Counted from the stretch's first letter, positions 1 through 12,459 are shown. The stretch: DNA of 64,000 bases from Luteimonas abyssi (GCF_001482195.1 NZ_KQ759763.1:2444636-2508635), one strand, 5' to 3'. Numbers and translations: made by a program. Notes: generated from the letters alone by a model not told the origin.

Positions 1-189
1 GAATCTGCGCACCAGCCACCAGTCCGGCGCACCACGCCACCACGACGGCGGCGCCTCCACCCGTGCGACCTGGCTGCCGCCCTGGAACAGGAACTGCTCA
101 CTCCCGAAGAACGCGAACGGAATCGCCAGCAGGACCACGATGACCACCGCGATCCAACCGCTCGTTTTTTCTCTCAGGGCTTGCAGCAT
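1..189 (-). CDS. ppiD: Peptidylprolyl isomerase PpiD, N-terminal fragment (runs off the window)
   Basis: Only the first 63 codons are present; the gene continues beyond position 1. The protein opens MLQALREKTSGW, followed by a hydrophobic segment (about residues 11-28) ending AIPFAFFGSEQ, and then an APPSWWRGAPDWW stretch. That layout is typical of the single N-terminal membrane anchor of PpiD/SurA_N_3 proteins in Xanthomonadales. The family is anchored in the inner membrane, faces the periplasm and helps newly secreted proteins fold. It lies downstream of hupB and the tRNAs on the same strand, the usual place for ppiD after lon-hupB. The catalytic parvulin domain is outside the window. Confidence 0.85.
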   Translation of the reverse strand, partial: MLQALREKTSGWIAVVIVVLLAIPFAFFGSEQFLFQGGSQVARVEAPPSWWRGAPDWWLVRRF

Positions 190-259
190 GGCGACGACCG
201 ACGTTTTGACGTAGCCGCGCAGTTTAACCGGATTGCGGCCCGGCGGCAGCGGCCGGCCC

Positions 260-291
260 GGACAAAGAAAAAGGCGCCACGAGGGCGCCTT
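260..291 (-). terminator. Intrinsic terminator after tRNA-Asp (copy 1)
   Basis: An 8-bp perfect stem (271-278 with 284-291) has a 5-nt loop. On the minus strand it is followed by a T-rich run (TTTTTCTTTG), just downstream of the tRNA-Asp at 303-379. Confidence 0.8.
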
Positions 292-302
292 CTTCGGGAC
301 GA

Positions 303-379
303 TGGCGGAGCGGACGGGACTCGAACCCGCGACCTCCGGCGTGACAGGCCAGCATTCTAACCAACTGAACTACCGCTCC
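303..379 (-). tRNA. tRNA-Asp(GUC), copy 1
   Basis: Complete 77-nt cloverleaf with acceptor GGAGCGG/CCGCTCC, anticodon loop CTGTCAC (anticodon GTC), a T-loop GGTTCGAGTCC and an encoded CCA end. It is identical in sequence to the second copy at 489-565. Confidence 0.97.
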
Positions 380-450
380 AATGTCCTTGCCCATGCAGCC
401 TGGCCGCATGGCGGATTGGGTCACGGAACAACTGACCCGACCCTTTGCAG

Positions 451-480
451 AAAAGAAGGGCACCGTTCCCGGTGCCCTTC
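451..480 (-). terminator. Intrinsic terminator between the two tRNA-Asp genes
   Basis: A 10-bp perfect stem (455-464 with 471-480) has a 6-nt loop and is followed on the minus strand by TTTTCTG. It would end the transcript carrying tRNA-Val and the upstream tRNA-Asp, so copy 1 of tRNA-Asp probably depends on read-through or its own promoter. Confidence 0.8.
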
Positions 481-488
481 AGAGTTCG

Positions 489-565
489 TGGCGGAGCGGA
501 CGGGACTCGAACCCGCGACCTCCGGCGTGACAGGCCAGCATTCTAACCAACTGAACTACCGCTCC
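489..565 (-). tRNA. tRNA-Asp(GUC), copy 2
   Basis: Complete cloverleaf with anticodon GTC and encoded CCA, identical to the copy at 303-379. It lies 26 nt downstream of tRNA-Val on the same strand. Confidence 0.97.
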
Positions 566-591
566 ACGTGCAACTCTTCAAACCTGTGGCT

Positions 592-666
<75 letters not shown>

Positions 667-679
667 CCGAAGGAGCCGC

Positions 680-952
680 TTAATTTACACCGTCCTTGAG
701 CGCTTTGCCAGCCTTGAACGCAGGATTCTTGGTGGCCGGAATCTGGATCTCTTCGCCGGTGCGCGGGTTGCGACCGGTACGGGCGGCGCGCTCACGGACT
801 TCGAAGGTACCGAAACCGGCGATGGCGACGTCCTCGCCCTGACGCAGACCGTCGGCGATGGCATCGAACACGGCGTCGACGGCGCACGTGGCCTGGGCCT
901 TGGTGAGGTCGCACTTCTCGGCGACGACGGAGATCATGTCGGATTTCTTCAT
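680..952 (-). CDS. hupB: DNA-binding protein HU-beta
   Basis: This is a 90-residue histone-like protein of normal HU length. HU dimers bend and compact DNA with little sequence preference. The start at 952 ([13 protein letters not shown]) is chosen because AGGAG stands just upstream (CCAGGAGCGTCTCTCA) and because longer in-frame extensions add non-family sequence. The core signature [18 protein letters not shown], with the proline-tipped DNA-binding arm, is intact at about residues 46-63. It lies downstream of lon in the usual gammaproteobacterial order. It has its own promoter at 1083-1112, and the three tRNA genes that follow are probably on the same transcript. Confidence 0.96.
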   Translation of the reverse strand: MKKSDMISVVAEKCDLTKAQATCAVDAVFDAIADGLRQGEDVAIAGFGTFEVRERAARTGRNPRTGEEIQIPATKNPAFKAGKALKDGVN

Positions 953-1082
953 TGAGAGACGCTCCTGGGCGACGGATGTGTCGCGAAAAAAATGGCGGCC
1001 GGCCAAGCGCTCGAATTGATGTTCTGCCAGCCGGTCCGGAAGGCGCGATGTGCGACCGAGGTCGCGCATCGCGAGTGCGGGC

Positions 1083-1112
1083 TTTATACCAGCCGCGGCC
1101 CTGCACACGCAA
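1083..1112 (-). promoter_or_regulatory. Sigma-70 promoter of hupB
   Basis: On the minus strand TTGCGT (1112-1107) and TATAAA (1088-1083) are separated by 18 nt. The -10 is one base from consensus. The site lies between the lon terminator and hupB, giving a leader of about 125 nt. Confidence 0.65.
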
Positions 1113-1140
1113 GAAAAAGCGCATAAGGGCGCGGTTTTTC
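1113..1140 (-). terminator. Intrinsic terminator after lon
   Basis: A GCGC/GCGC stem is flanked by A-rich and T-rich arms (1113-1118 and 1135-1140). On the minus strand the hairpin is followed by TTTTTCTT, 28 nt downstream of the lon stop. The arms could also stop plus-strand transcription. Confidence 0.6.
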
Positions 1141-1168
1141 TGCCGTTAACGCAGTGACCGCGAGACTG

Positions 1169-3601
<2,433 letters not shown>

Positions 3602-3655
3602 CGGAACTCCGGATGCATGCGCCGCCCGGCGGCGACGCGTGAAGACATGGCTCCG

Positions 3656-3684
3656 TTATGGGGCTCTCGCGCAGTGCTTGCAAG
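3656..3684 (-). promoter_or_regulatory. Sigma-32 (RpoH) heat-shock promoter of lon
   Basis: On the minus strand CTTGCAA (3684-3678), a 14-nt spacer and CCCCATAA (3663-3656) match the sigma-32 consensus CTTGAAA-N11-16-CCCCATNT with one mismatch in the -35. The site is about 55 bp upstream of the lon start codon and downstream of the clpX terminator. Confidence 0.8.
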
Positions 3685-3750
3685 CGGACACTGCGTGCCG
3701 CCCGCGCAGCGGGTTCAGGCGCACCGGGAATCAGGGACTTGGAAACGAAA

Positions 3751-3779
3751 CTGCCCGCGACCTGTCAGGTCGCGGGCAG
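3751..3779 (-). terminator. Intrinsic terminator after clpX
   Basis: A 12-bp perfect GC-rich stem (3751-3762 with 3768-3779) has a 5-nt loop. On the minus strand it is followed by TTTCGTTTCC. It lies between the clpX stop codon and the lon promoter. Confidence 0.8.
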
Positions 3780-3822
3780 CGTTGATTCATCCGTGCGCGC
3801 CTGATGGCGCGACGCTTGTTTG

Positions 3823-5106
3823 TCACTCGCCCGAGGCGACCTTCGGCGTCGCTGGCGTCTGGTAGATCAGATACGGCTCGGACTTGTGCTCGATCACCGA
3901 CTCGTCGACGACCACCTTGCTCACGTTCTCCTGCGAGGGCAGGTCGTACATGGTGTCGAGCAGCACCGATTCGACGATGGTGCGCAGTCCGCGCGCACCC
4001 GTCTTGCGCTTGATCGCCTTGCGCGCGATCGCCAGCAGGGCGTCCTCACGGAACTCCAGCTCGACCTCTTCCATCTCGAACAGGCGCTTGAACTGCTTGG
4101 TGATCGCGTTCTTCGGCTCGGTGAGGATCTTCACCAGCGCGGCCTCGTCGAGTTCCTCCAGCGTGGCGACCACCGGCAGGCGACCGACGAACTCGGGGAT
4201 CAGGCCGAACTTGATCAGGTCTTCCGGCTCGACGTCGGCCAGTACCTTGCCGGTCTCGGCCTTGCGTTCGGTGCTCTTGAGCTTGGCGCCGAAGCCGATG
4301 CCGCCGGCATCCGCGCTGCGCTGCTGGATGATCTTGTCCAACCCGGCGAACGCGCCGCCGACGATGAAGAGAATGTTGCGCGTGTCGACCTGCAGGAACT
4401 CCTGCTGCGGGTGCTTGCGCCCGCCCTGCGGTGGCACGCTCGCCATCGTGCCTTCGATGAGCTTCAGCAGTGCCTGCTGCACACCCTCGCCGGACACGTC
4501 GCGGGTGATCGACGGGTTCTCGCTCTTGCGCGAGATCTTGTCGATCTCGTCGATGTAGACGATGCCCTGCTGCGCTTTCTCGACGTCGTAGTCGCACTTC
4601 TGCAGCAGCTTCTGGATGATGTTCTCGACGTCCTCGCCGACATAGCCGGCTTCGGTGAGGGTCGTCGCATCGGCCATGGTGAACGGCACGTTGAGCAGCC
4701 GCGCCAGCGTTTCGGCCAGCAGCGTCTTGCCAGAGCCGGTCGGTCCGACCAGCAGGATGTTCGACTTCGCCAGCTCGACCTCGTCGCTCTTCTGCCGGCT
4801 CTCGATGCGCTTGTAGTGGTTGTAGACCGCCACCGCCAGTGTGCGCTTGGCGCGCGGCTGGCCGATCACGTACTGGTCGAGAACCTCGAGGATCTCCTTC
4901 GGCTTGGGCAGCGAGCTGCGTGCCGACTGGGCCTTTTCCTCGAGTTCCTCGCGGATGATGTCGTTGCACAGCTCCACGCATTCATCGCAGATGAACACGC
5001 TGGGGCCGGCGATCAGCTTGCGGACCTCGTGCTGGCTCTTTCCGCAGAACGAGCAGTACAGGATCTTGTTGCTGTCACCGGAACGGCCCTGGGAGTCTTT
5101 GCTCAT
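3823..5106 (-). CDS. clpX: ATP-dependent Clp protease ATP-binding subunit ClpX
   Basis: This 427-residue AAA+ unfoldase feeds substrates to ClpP. The N-terminal zinc-binding domain has all four ligands (Cys18, Cys21, Cys40, Cys43 in CSFC and CDEC). Walker A GPTGSGKT is at 121-128 and Walker B VYIDEIDK lies about 60 residues further on. The pore loop GYVGEDVE and the C-terminal sensor-2 region (GARGLRTI) are intact. The length is normal. It follows clpP on the same strand after a 153-nt gap that holds a strong hairpin (5171-5199), so partial termination or separate transcription of clpX is possible. The start at 5106 ([11 protein letters not shown]) is the one family members use. Confidence 0.98.
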   Translation of the reverse strand: MSKDSQGRSGDSNKILYCSFCGKSQHEVRKLIAGPSVFICDECVELCNDIIREELEEKAQSARSSLPKPKEILEVLDQYVIGQPRAKRTLAVAVYNHYKRIESRQKSDEVELAKSNILLVGPTGSGKTLLAETLARLLNVPFTMADATTLTEAGYVGEDVENIIQKLLQKCDYDVEKAQQGIVYIDEIDKISRKSENPSITRDVSGEGVQQALLKLIEGTMASVPPQGGRKHPQQEFLQVDTRNILFIVGGAFAGLDKIIQQRSADAGGIGFGAKLKSTERKAETGKVLADVEPEDLIKFGLIPEFVGRLPVVATLEELDEAALVKILTEPKNAITKQFKRLFEMEEVELEFREDALLAIARKAIKRKTGARGLRTIVESVLLDTMYDLPSQENVSKVVVDESVIEHKSEPYLIYQTPATPKVASGE

Positions 5107-5170
5107 GTGTTTCGGTTACCAGATGAAACGGACCGCCAAAAGCGGTGGGACGGCCCGAGAATAGCATAGC

Positions 5171-5199
5171 GGCGACAGGGTGCCATGGCACCCGTCGCC
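5171..5199 (-). terminator. Strong hairpin between clpP and clpX
   Basis: GGCGAC plus GGGTGCC pair with GGCACCC plus GTCGCC around a 2-nt centre, giving 13 bp with one bulged base at 5177. There is no T-run after it on either strand, so it may be a weak terminator or an RNA-processing or stability structure rather than a true stop. Confidence 0.45.
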
Positions 5200-5259
5200 G
5201 ACGTCAAAAGGCAAGCAGATTCAATCGCTTGCCCCGATTTTCAGCCCCTCATCGGATGA

Positions 5260-5886
5260 TCAAGCGGGCTGGATGGAATCTTCCGGACGGCGCTGGAGCA
5301 CATCGTCGATCAGCCCGTACTCCTTGGCGCCCTCGGCGCTGAGGAAGCGGTCGCGCTCCATGTCGCGCTCGATCTGCTCGATCGGCTGACCGGTGTGGTC
5401 GGCGTAGAGCTGGTTCAGGCGCTGACGCAGATAGAGGATCTCGCGCGCGTGGATCTCGATGTCGGTGGCCTGGCCCTGGGCGCCGCCCGACGGCTGATGG
5501 ATCATCACCCGCGAGTTCGGCAGCGCGTAGCGCTTGCCCTTGGCACCGGCCATCAGCAGCATCGAGCCGGCACTGGCCGCCTGGCCGATGCACATCGTGC
5601 TGACGTCGGGCTTGATGAACTGCATCGTGTCGTAGATCGCCAGGCCCGCGGTCACCACGCCACCGGGCGAATTGATGTACAGGCTGATGTCCTTCTCGGG
5701 ATTTTCCGCCTCGAGGAACAGCATCTGCGCGACCACGACATTCGCGACATGGTCGTCGATGGGGCCGACCAGGAAGATGATCCGCTCCTTGAGCAGACGC
5801 GAGTAGATGTCGTACGCGCGCTCACCGCGGCTGGTCTGCTCGACCACCATCGGCACCATGTTCAGGGCTTTGGTCACTTGGTCCAC
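5260..5886 (-). CDS. clpP: ATP-dependent Clp protease proteolytic subunit ClpP
   Basis: This serine protease subunit forms the ClpXP degradation chamber. I place the start at the GTG at 5886 (reading [17 protein letters not shown], 208 residues): AGGAG lies 8 nt upstream and the length fits the family. A longer in-frame ATG at 5952 adds a non-conserved 22-residue tail, and a second GTG at 5877 is also possible. With this start the catalytic triad is Ser105 (GQAASAG), His130 (VMIHQP) and Asp179 (MERD). In many ClpPs the residues after Ser105 read MGA; here they read AGS, a mild substitution. It lies between tig and clpX on one strand, the standard order. Confidence 0.96.
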   Translation of the reverse strand: MDQVTKALNMVPMVVEQTSRGERAYDIYSRLLKERIIFLVGPIDDHVANVVVAQMLFLEAENPEKDISLYINSPGGVVTAGLAIYDTMQFIKPDVSTMCIGQAASAGSMLLMAGAKGKRYALPNSRVMIHQPSGGAQGQATDIEIHAREILYLRQRLNQLYADHTGQPIEQIERDMERDRFLSAEGAKEYGLIDDVLQRRPEDSIQPA

Positions 5887-6004
5887 GCGCGGATCTCCTG
5901 CTTGGATGGAATCGTGCTGGGGGTAACGCCGACCGCGGGGGACCTTCGGCACCCGCCGGCCGGCAAACCGGCGCGAAGGAGACTCCCCTTCACACCGGCA
6001 ATCG

Positions 6005-7309
6005 TCACTGCTGCTGCGAGATGGCGTCCTGGAAGCTCACCGACTTTTCGGTGTGCTGGGCGCGCTCGGCGATCCAGTCGATCACCTGCTCCTCCATCAC
6101 GCGGTTCTGCAGTCCCGACATCAGCTGGGGATCGTTGCGGTACAACTCAATGACCTGGTCCGGCTCCTCGTAGGTGGAGGCGATGAGACGCAGCGTCTCG
6201 TTCAGACGCTTGGGGTCGAGCTGCAGCGCGTTGATCCGGGCGACTTCGCCCACCAGCAGGCCCATCAGCACGCGCTTGCGCGCGCCGTCCATGAAACCGA
6301 GATGCGCATCGGCCGGCACGTCGATCTGGCGGCCCTGACGGCGCGCCTGCTCGGCGGTCTGGGCCACCATGGCACGGGCCTCGTTCTCGACCAGCTTGGG
6401 CGGCAGCTCGACGTCGGCCCAGGTCGTGGTCAGTTGCTCGCCGACTTCACGGCGCAGGCGGTTCATCAGCGCGCCCTTGAGCTCGCGCTCCAGATTGCTG
6501 CGGATTTCCTTGCGGAAGGTGTCGGGGTCGCCGTCCTTCACGCCGAAGCTCTTGATGAAGGCGGCATCGGCCTCAGGCAGAACCTGCTCGGACACGCGCT
6601 CGACCGCCAGGTGCACCTGCGCCTTCTGGCCGGCCAGGCGGGTCACGCGCCAGTCGGCGGGAAACTCGACGTCGACGGTCTTCTCGTCACCGGCGGACAT
6701 GCCGTCCAGTGCGGCCTCCAGTGCCGGCAGCATCGCGCCGCTGCCGAGCACGGCGGTGCCGTCCTCGGCGCCTTCGGCAGGCACGCGCTCGTCGCCGATC
6801 TGCGACCAGGTCTTGAGGTCGACCGCATCGCCCTGCTGGGCGGCGCGGGTGACCGCACTCCAGCTGCGGCGCTGCAGGCGCAGGTTCTCGATCATCCGAT
6901 CGATGTCCTCGTCGGCGACCTCGGCGGTGTGCCGCACGACGGTCAGCTTGGACATGTCCAGCTCGCCGAACTCGGGCACGACCTCGAAGGTCGCGACGTA
7001 GGCGAATTCCTCGCCACCTTCGGACTCCGGCTCGATGCGCGGAGCACCGGCGATGCGCAGTTCGTTCTCGCGCACGGCCTGGTCGAACCCCTCGCGGAGC
7101 AGGCGATCGAGCACCTCGGCACGCACCTGCTCGCCGAAGCGCTGCTCGATCACCTTGGCCGGCACCTTGCCGGGGCGGAAGCCCTTGATGCGGGCCGTGC
7201 GCGCGATCTCGCGCAGACGGCCGCCGACGCCGCTTTCCAGGCGCTCGGCCGGGAGCCGGAACGTCATCCGACGCTCGAGATTGCCAACGGATTCGACCGA
7301 AACTTGCAT
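6005..7309 (-). CDS. tig: Trigger factor, ribosome-associated chaperone
   Basis: This 434-residue protein begins [17 protein letters not shown]. The start at 7309 has an AGGAG 5 nt upstream; longer in-frame starts only add low-complexity sequence. The N-terminal ribosome-binding signature GFRPGKVP (about residues 44-51) is present, followed by an FKBP-like isomerase domain and the C-terminal arm domain ending in a charged, Gln-rich tail. The chaperone sits at the ribosome exit tunnel and protects nascent chains. It is the first gene of the tig-clpP-clpX-lon block. The 118-nt gap to clpP contains only short GC-rich hairpins (around 5954-5973) with no clear terminator, so tig-clpP read-through is likely. 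Confidence 0.96.
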   Translation of the reverse strand: MQVSVESVGNLERRMTFRLPAERLESGVGGRLREIARTARIKGFRPGKVPAKVIEQRFGEQVRAEVLDRLLREGFDQAVRENELRIAGAPRIEPESEGGEEFAYVATFEVVPEFGELDMSKLTVVRHTAEVADEDIDRMIENLRLQRRSWSAVTRAAQQGDAVDLKTWSQIGDERVPAEGAEDGTAVLGSGAMLPALEAALDGMSAGDEKTVDVEFPADWRVTRLAGQKAQVHLAVERVSEQVLPEADAAFIKSFGVKDGDPDTFRKEIRSNLERELKGALMNRLRREVGEQLTTTWADVELPPKLVENEARAMVAQTAEQARRQGRQIDVPADAHLGFMDGARKRVLMGLLVGEVARINALQLDPKRLNETLRLIASTYEEPDQVIELYRNDPQLMSGLQNRVMEEQVIDWIAERAQHTEKSVSFQDAISQQQ

Positions 7310-7582
7310 ATCCACTCCTGCGGTCGCGGCCTGGCCGCGAGCGATGTTCTCTTTGAAAGGGGTTGCTGGGGCGAGCACCGGCCGATCGACCGCCACCCTC
7401 CTGGCACCGGCCGCGCCGGCGGCAGAACGGGATATTCTGGCGGATTCCGTGCGGTGCCGCCAGCGTGGCGGCCCGTGCCGACACCGCGAGCCGGGCGCGC
7501 CCTCGTCCGGCGGCGGCACGCCCTGCTCGCCCCGCCCGCCGCGCAAGCCGCCCCGACCGGCCCCTCCGGTCGGAACTCGCAC

Positions 7583-7588
7583 TAGAAT
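7583..7588 (+). promoter_or_regulatory. Likely -10 element of tRNA-Leu
   Basis: TAGAAT lies 12 nt upstream of the tRNA-Leu 5' end, a typical spacing for a tRNA promoter. I see no convincing -35 at the expected distance. Confidence 0.4.
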
Positions 7589-7600
7589 GGCGAGCTGCCG

Positions 7601-7685
7601 GCGGAAGTGGCGGAATTGGTAGACGCACCAGATTTAGGTTCTGACGCCGCGAGGCGTGGGGGTTCGAGTCCCCCCTTCCGCACCA
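7601..7685 (+). tRNA. tRNA-Leu(UAG)
   Basis: Complete 85-nt class II tRNA with acceptor GCGGAAG/CTTCCGC, anticodon loop TTTAGGT (anticodon TAG), a long variable arm (TGACGCCGCGAGGCGT) and encoded CCA. Confidence 0.96.
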
Positions 7686-8093
7686 GCCCACCCGGGCAGG
7701 GAATCGCTCCCCGACCTTCGCGAACGGGCGTTCGCGAGCTCGCCCGGCCGATCAGACAGGCTCCGCCGCGGCGCTCCGGCGCCCGCGCCTGCGAGGTTGC
7801 GACCCGCCCATCCCGCAGCGATCGGCGCCTCGTTCGTGACCAAAGGCGAGACCGGCCGGACTGCCGGCCGAACTCGGGAGCCGACCTCACCGCGCGCAGC
7901 ATGCTCCAGCCGGCCTCGACGCCCAGCCAGGGAACCTGCGACCGGATGTCGCCGCGCAGGTGCCAATGTCACTGGACACGCCACCCATCACCGGATGCAC
8001 GCCGGCGACGCACGAGCCGTGCGGCCGGCACGCGCGAAAGCGCCCGGGGCCCGAAACGAACAACGCCCGGCAAGCCGGGCGTTGTTCGCGAAA
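7686..8093. other. Intergenic stretch between tRNA-Leu and the tRNA-Pro-Arg-His-Lys operon
   Basis: No ORF here has a credible ribosome-binding site or family resemblance. It holds a perfect 8-bp hairpin with a 4-nt loop at 7718-7737, which may end the tRNA-Leu transcript although no T-run follows, and at its far end the terminator at 8058-8087. I recognise nothing in the rest. Confidence 0.6.
8058..8087 (-). terminator. Terminator of the tRNA-Pro-Arg-His-Lys operon
   Basis: A 14-bp perfect inverted repeat (8058-8071 with 8074-8087) starts 7 nt downstream of the tRNA-Lys 3' end. On the minus strand it is followed by GTTTCGG, a weak U-tract. Confidence 0.75.
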
Positions 8094-8169
8094 TGGTGGG
8101 CCGTCAAGGATTCGAACCTTGGACCTACTGATTAAGAGTCAGCTGCTCTACCAACTGAGCTAACGGCCC
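8094..8169 (-). tRNA. tRNA-Lys(CUU)
   Basis: Complete 76-nt cloverleaf with acceptor GGGCCGT/ACGGCCC, anticodon loop CTCTTAA (anticodon CTT) and encoded CCA. It is the last gene of the minus-strand tRNA operon. Confidence 0.96.
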
Positions 8170-8249
8170 GATGAAGCGGGCGCGCAGTGTACAGAACCCG
8201 CGCGCTGCGGGCAATCGTTCTGCGGAACAAAACGACGCACCGCGAAAGA

Positions 8250-8327
8250 TGGGGTGGCTGAGGGGACTCGAACCCCCGACCACTGGAATCACAATCCAGA
8301 ACTCTAACCAACTGAGCTACAGCCACC
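8250..8327 (-). tRNA. tRNA-His(GUG)
   Basis: Complete cloverleaf with anticodon loop TTGTGAT (anticodon GTG). The 5' end encodes the extra G(-1) that pairs with C73, the identity element of tRNA-His. CCA is encoded. Confidence 0.96.
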
Positions 8328-8430
8328 ATCGATCGATATCGCCGGGCACGTTTCACTGCACCCTGCCCTCGCCTCCTGCGAAGGACTTGGGAAACCGCTC
8401 CGCGGCTTCCTTACTCGACGCCTGCCGAGC

Positions 8431-8507
8431 TGGCGCGCCCGGCAGGACTCGAACCTGCAACCACCGGCTTAGAAGGCCGGTGCTCTATCCGGTTGAGCTA
8501 CGGGCGC
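8431..8507 (-). tRNA. tRNA-Arg(UCU)
   Basis: Complete 77-nt cloverleaf with acceptor GCGCCCG/CGGGCGC, anticodon loop CTTCTAA (anticodon TCT) and encoded CCA. Confidence 0.96.
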
Positions 8508-8546
8508 TCGGTACCGAATCGCGACGCCGGACCCGAGGGAACGGGA

Positions 8547-8623
8547 TGGTCGGGGTAGAGGGATTCGAACCCCCGACATCCTGCTCCCAAAGCAGGCGCG
8601 CTACCAGACTGCGCTATACCCCG
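8547..8623 (-). tRNA. tRNA-Pro(UGG)
   Basis: Complete 77-nt cloverleaf with acceptor CGGGGTA/TACCCCG, anticodon loop TTTGGGA (anticodon TGG) and encoded CCA. It is the promoter-proximal gene of the four-tRNA operon. Confidence 0.96.
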
Positions 8624-8671
8624 CCGACGTCGTACGGTTCGCCTCCCCGCCATTCAGCGCGAAGGGCGGTC

Positions 8672-8700
8672 ATTGTCCGGAGCCGGTGCGCTGCTGTCAA
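8672..8700 (-). promoter_or_regulatory. Sigma-70 promoter of the tRNA-Pro-Arg-His-Lys operon
   Basis: On the minus strand a perfect TTGACA (8700-8695), a 17-nt spacer and GACAAT (8677-8672) lie about 49 nt upstream of tRNA-Pro. The region 8624-8925 otherwise holds only the plus-strand -10-like TATATT (8883-8888) in front of the next gene. Confidence 0.8.
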
Positions 8701-8925
8701 TTCATTTTCCGGATCGGGACGACAGATCTCCCCTCGCTCGAAGACGAGCGCAGGGCGGGCGGGCCCCGGCTGCGGGGAACACCTCGTTTCGCGCGCGCGA
8801 CAGGGGCCTACGCTGGCCGGACGCGTTCATGCCGGCGTCATCTCGCCGACCCGTCCACGCCATCTCGCCACATTGGGCAAGGTATATTCGCGGACAGACT
8901 CGAAACGACTACAGGGGACACCCGG

Positions 8926-9690
8926 ATGATGCGCAGCGCCAATCCTGCCCTCAAGGATTCCACCTTTCTCGATCTCGGCAGCGGCACCGTGGTGTCGCGA
9001 AGTGACGAGGCGATGACCCTCAACGGGACCGTCAACAAGACAGGCTTTCTGTTGCTGCTGTCGGTCCTGACCGCCGCATTCGCATGGAGCCAGACCATCG
9101 GCGCGGATGGCCAGCCCACGAGCAGCGCCGGCTTCTACATGTGGGGCGGGCTGATCGGCGGCCTCGTCATCGCCGTGATCACCATCCTCAAAAAGGCCTG
9201 GGCCCCGGTCACCGCACCGCTCTACGCGCTGGTCGAGGGCTTCTTCCTCGGCGCGATCTCGGCGATGTTCAACGCCATGTACGAAGGCATCGTGATGCAG
9301 GCGGTGATGCTCACCTTCGGCACCCTGTTCGCGATGCTGTTCGCCTACCGCAGCGGTCTGATCAAGGCTACCGAGAACTTCAAGCTCGGCGTGGTCGCGG
9401 CCACGGGCGGCATCATGCTGGTGTATCTGGCGTCGATCGTGCTGAACATGTTCGGCAGCGGCATTCCGTTGATCCACGAAAGCGGCCTGATCGGCATCGG
9501 CTTCAGCCTGTTCGTGCTGGTGATCGCCGCACTGAATCTGGTGCTGGACTTCGACTTCATCGAAACCGGCGTCGAACAGGGCGCACCGAAGTACATGGAG
9601 TGGTACGGCGCGTTCGGCCTGATGGTCACACTGGTGTGGCTGTACATCGAATTCCTGCGCCTGCTGGCCAAGCTGCAGGGACGCGACTGA
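8926..9690 (+). CDS. Bax inhibitor-1/YccA family membrane protein
   Basis: This 254-residue protein has seven predicted hydrophobic segments from about residue 38 (FLLLLSVLTAAFAW) to the C-terminal helix, the fold of the BI-1/UPF0005 family. Characterised members act as pH-sensitive calcium leak channels (BsYetJ) or interact with the FtsH protease (YccA); which applies here cannot be told. The conserved acidic motif LDFDFIETGVEQGAPKYMEWY near the end is intact. The start at 8926 follows an AGGGGA; a longer in-frame extension to 8686 is not family-like. TATATT at 8883-8888 may be its -10. A 10-bp hairpin with a UUCG loop follows the gene, so it is probably monocistronic. Confidence 0.9.
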   Translation: MMRSANPALKDSTFLDLGSGTVVSRSDEAMTLNGTVNKTGFLLLLSVLTAAFAWSQTIGADGQPTSSAGFYMWGGLIGGLVIAVITILKKAWAPVTAPLYALVEGFFLGAISAMFNAMYEGIVMQAVMLTFGTLFAMLFAYRSGLIKATENFKLGVVAATGGIMLVYLASIVLNMFGSGIPLIHESGLIGIGFSLFVLVIAALNLVLDFDFIETGVEQGAPKYMEWYGAFGLMVTLVWLYIEFLRLLAKLQGRD

Positions 9691-9725
9691 ACCGACCGCG
9701 GCACCTGCCGCTCTCGGAACTCCGG

Positions 9726-9749
9726 ACAGGGCGCCTTCGGGCGCCCTGT
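9726..9749 (+). terminator. Hairpin terminator after the BI-1 gene
   Basis: A 10-bp perfect stem (9726-9735 with 9740-9749) is closed by a TTCG tetraloop 36 nt after the stop codon. The U-tract is poor (TTGCATTCGTGT). It lies between converging genes and may serve both. Confidence 0.65.
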
Positions 9750-9796
9750 TGCATTCGTGTCGACCGCCCGACACCCGGCAAACGGTCCGTCACCCA

Positions 9797-11203
9797 TCAG
9801 TCCCGCACGGGCGACGCGCCGCCCGCGGCCACCTCCGCACGCACCGGCCATAACATGAAGCCGATCGCCACAGCCGCCAGCAGCCAGCAGTAGTAGACGC
9901 TGCCGGCCAACGCCAACGGCGACACAGCAGCCAGCGAGGCCGCGAGCAGGATCTGCGCGCCGTAGGGAATCACGCCCTGCACCACACAGGCGAAGATGTC
10001 GAGCACGCTGGCCGCACGCCGCGGGCTGATGCCGTGGCGGATCGCGATATCCCGGGCGACACTGCCACTGACCAGGATCGCGACGGTGTTGTTGGCGGTG
10101 AACGCATCCGCGCTCGCCGACAGGGCCGCGATGCTGAATTCCCCGCTGCGCCGGCCACGCCGCCCGCCGGCCACGCGCGCGATCGCGCCCGCCAGCCAAT
10201 CGAGCCCACCACTGGCCTTCATCATGGCGCCGAGGCCTCCGATCAGCAGCGACAGCAGCAGGATCTCGGTCATGCCCTCGAACCCGATCCAGATATCGCC
10301 CGCCAACTGCACCACGTCGTAGTCGCCGCCGAAGGCGAGCCCGAAGCCCCCGGCCAGCGCCAGCCCGATGCCCAGCACGAGCAGCACATCCAGGCCCGCC
10401 AGCGCGAGCCCCAGCACGATCACGTACGGCAGCGCCAACCAGGCCGAAGCGGACTCCTCGGTCGCCACCGGTGCGGATTCGCCCAGCCACAGCAGCAGGC
10501 CGATGGTCGCCAACGCCGCCGGCATCGCGATCTTGAAGTTCTCGCGGAACTTGTCGCGCATCTGCGCGCCCTGGGTGCGCGTGGACGCGATCGTCGTGTC
10601 CGAGATCACCGACAGGTTGTCGCCGAACATCGCCCCGCCGATCACCGTCCCGACCACCAACGCACGATCCAGGCCGGCCGCATCGGCCACGCCCAGCGCG
10701 ATCGGCACGACCGCGGCAATGGTGCCCATCGAGCTGCCGATCGCCAGCGAAATGAACGACGCCAGCACGAAAAGGCCCGGCAGGATCAACGCCGCGGGCA
10801 GGTGCCCCACGCCCATCGCCACCACCGCGTCCACCGCGCCGATCGCACTGGAGACGTGCGCGAACGCGCCGGCGAGCAGGAAGATCAGGCACATCAGGAC
10901 GATGTTCGGATCGCCCATGCCGCGCAGCAGGATCTCGCCAGGCTTCATCCCGGCCCGATGCACCAGCCAGGCGCCGAGTGCCAGCGCCGGCAGGATCGCG
11001 ACCGGCGCACGCAACTGGTAGAAGCCCATCGCCTCGCCCTGCAGGGTGAAATACAGGCCTGCGCCGAAGAACAGCGCGAGGAAGAGCAGCAGCGGCAGCA
11101 GCGCGAGCGCACTGGGGCGGGCGGCGGGCGGGGTTTCGGTGGGCATGGCATCGGGGCTCGGGCGCGACCGGCCATTCTGCTGCGGGCTATCGGCCCCCGT
11201 CAT
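9797..11203 (-). CDS. NhaC-family Na+/H+ antiporter
   Basis: This 468-residue membrane protein has about eleven hydrophobic segments. It resembles the NhaC ion-transporter superfamily: the segment LAIGSSMGTIAAVVPIALGVA and the following GGAMFGDNLSVISDTTIAST, with polar and acidic residues inside the membrane, are characteristic, and a second half repeats the pattern (SADAFTANNTVAILVSG). Members exchange sodium for protons or take up small organic acids and amino acids, so the substrate is uncertain. Neither the ATG at 11203 nor the one at 11146 (MPTETPPAARP) has a clear ribosome-binding site; the shorter start removes a non-conserved tail of 19 residues and may be correct. It stands alone, convergent with the BI-1 gene. 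Confidence 0.85.
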   Translation of the reverse strand: MTGADSPQQNGRSRPSPDAMPTETPPAARPSALALLPLLLFLALFFGAGLYFTLQGEAMGFYQLRAPVAILPALALGAWLVHRAGMKPGEILLRGMGDPNIVLMCLIFLLAGAFAHVSSAIGAVDAVVAMGVGHLPAALILPGLFVLASFISLAIGSSMGTIAAVVPIALGVADAAGLDRALVVGTVIGGAMFGDNLSVISDTTIASTRTQGAQMRDKFRENFKIAMPAALATIGLLLWLGESAPVATEESASAWLALPYVIVLGLALAGLDVLLVLGIGLALAGGFGLAFGGDYDVVQLAGDIWIGFEGMTEILLLSLLIGGLGAMMKASGGLDWLAGAIARVAGGRRGRRSGEFSIAALSASADAFTANNTVAILVSGSVARDIAIRHGISPRRAASVLDIFACVVQGVIPYGAQILLAASLAAVSPLALAGSVYYCWLLAAVAIGFMLWPVRAEVAAGGASPVRD

Positions 11204-11250
11204 GTCCGCTTGTGGGACGGTCGCATCGCACCGACGGGACGCTGCCCAAC

Positions 11251-11277
11251 GAAAACGCCCGCCTTGCGGCGGGCGTT
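11251..11277 (-). terminator. Intrinsic terminator after isocitrate dehydrogenase
   Basis: A 10-bp perfect stem (11254-11263 with 11268-11277) has a 4-nt loop and is followed on the minus strand by TTTTCGTT. It lies 49 nt downstream of the dehydrogenase stop codon. Confidence 0.8.
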
Positions 11278-11325
11278 CGTATCACGCGGATCCGGCCGCG
11301 CTGGCAGGGCGGCCGGCCCATCGGA

Positions 11326-12333
<1,008 letters not shown>

Positions 12334-12459
12334 GAGGGGGTGTCCGTGCAGGTCGGCGCCGCGCGTGCACGGCGCCGATGGGGAAAGGGAGCTCGCTATT
12401 ATGCCGCAGATGGCTGCGGGCCGCCCCGCACCGGACGCCCCGGGCACCGGGGCCGCGCG

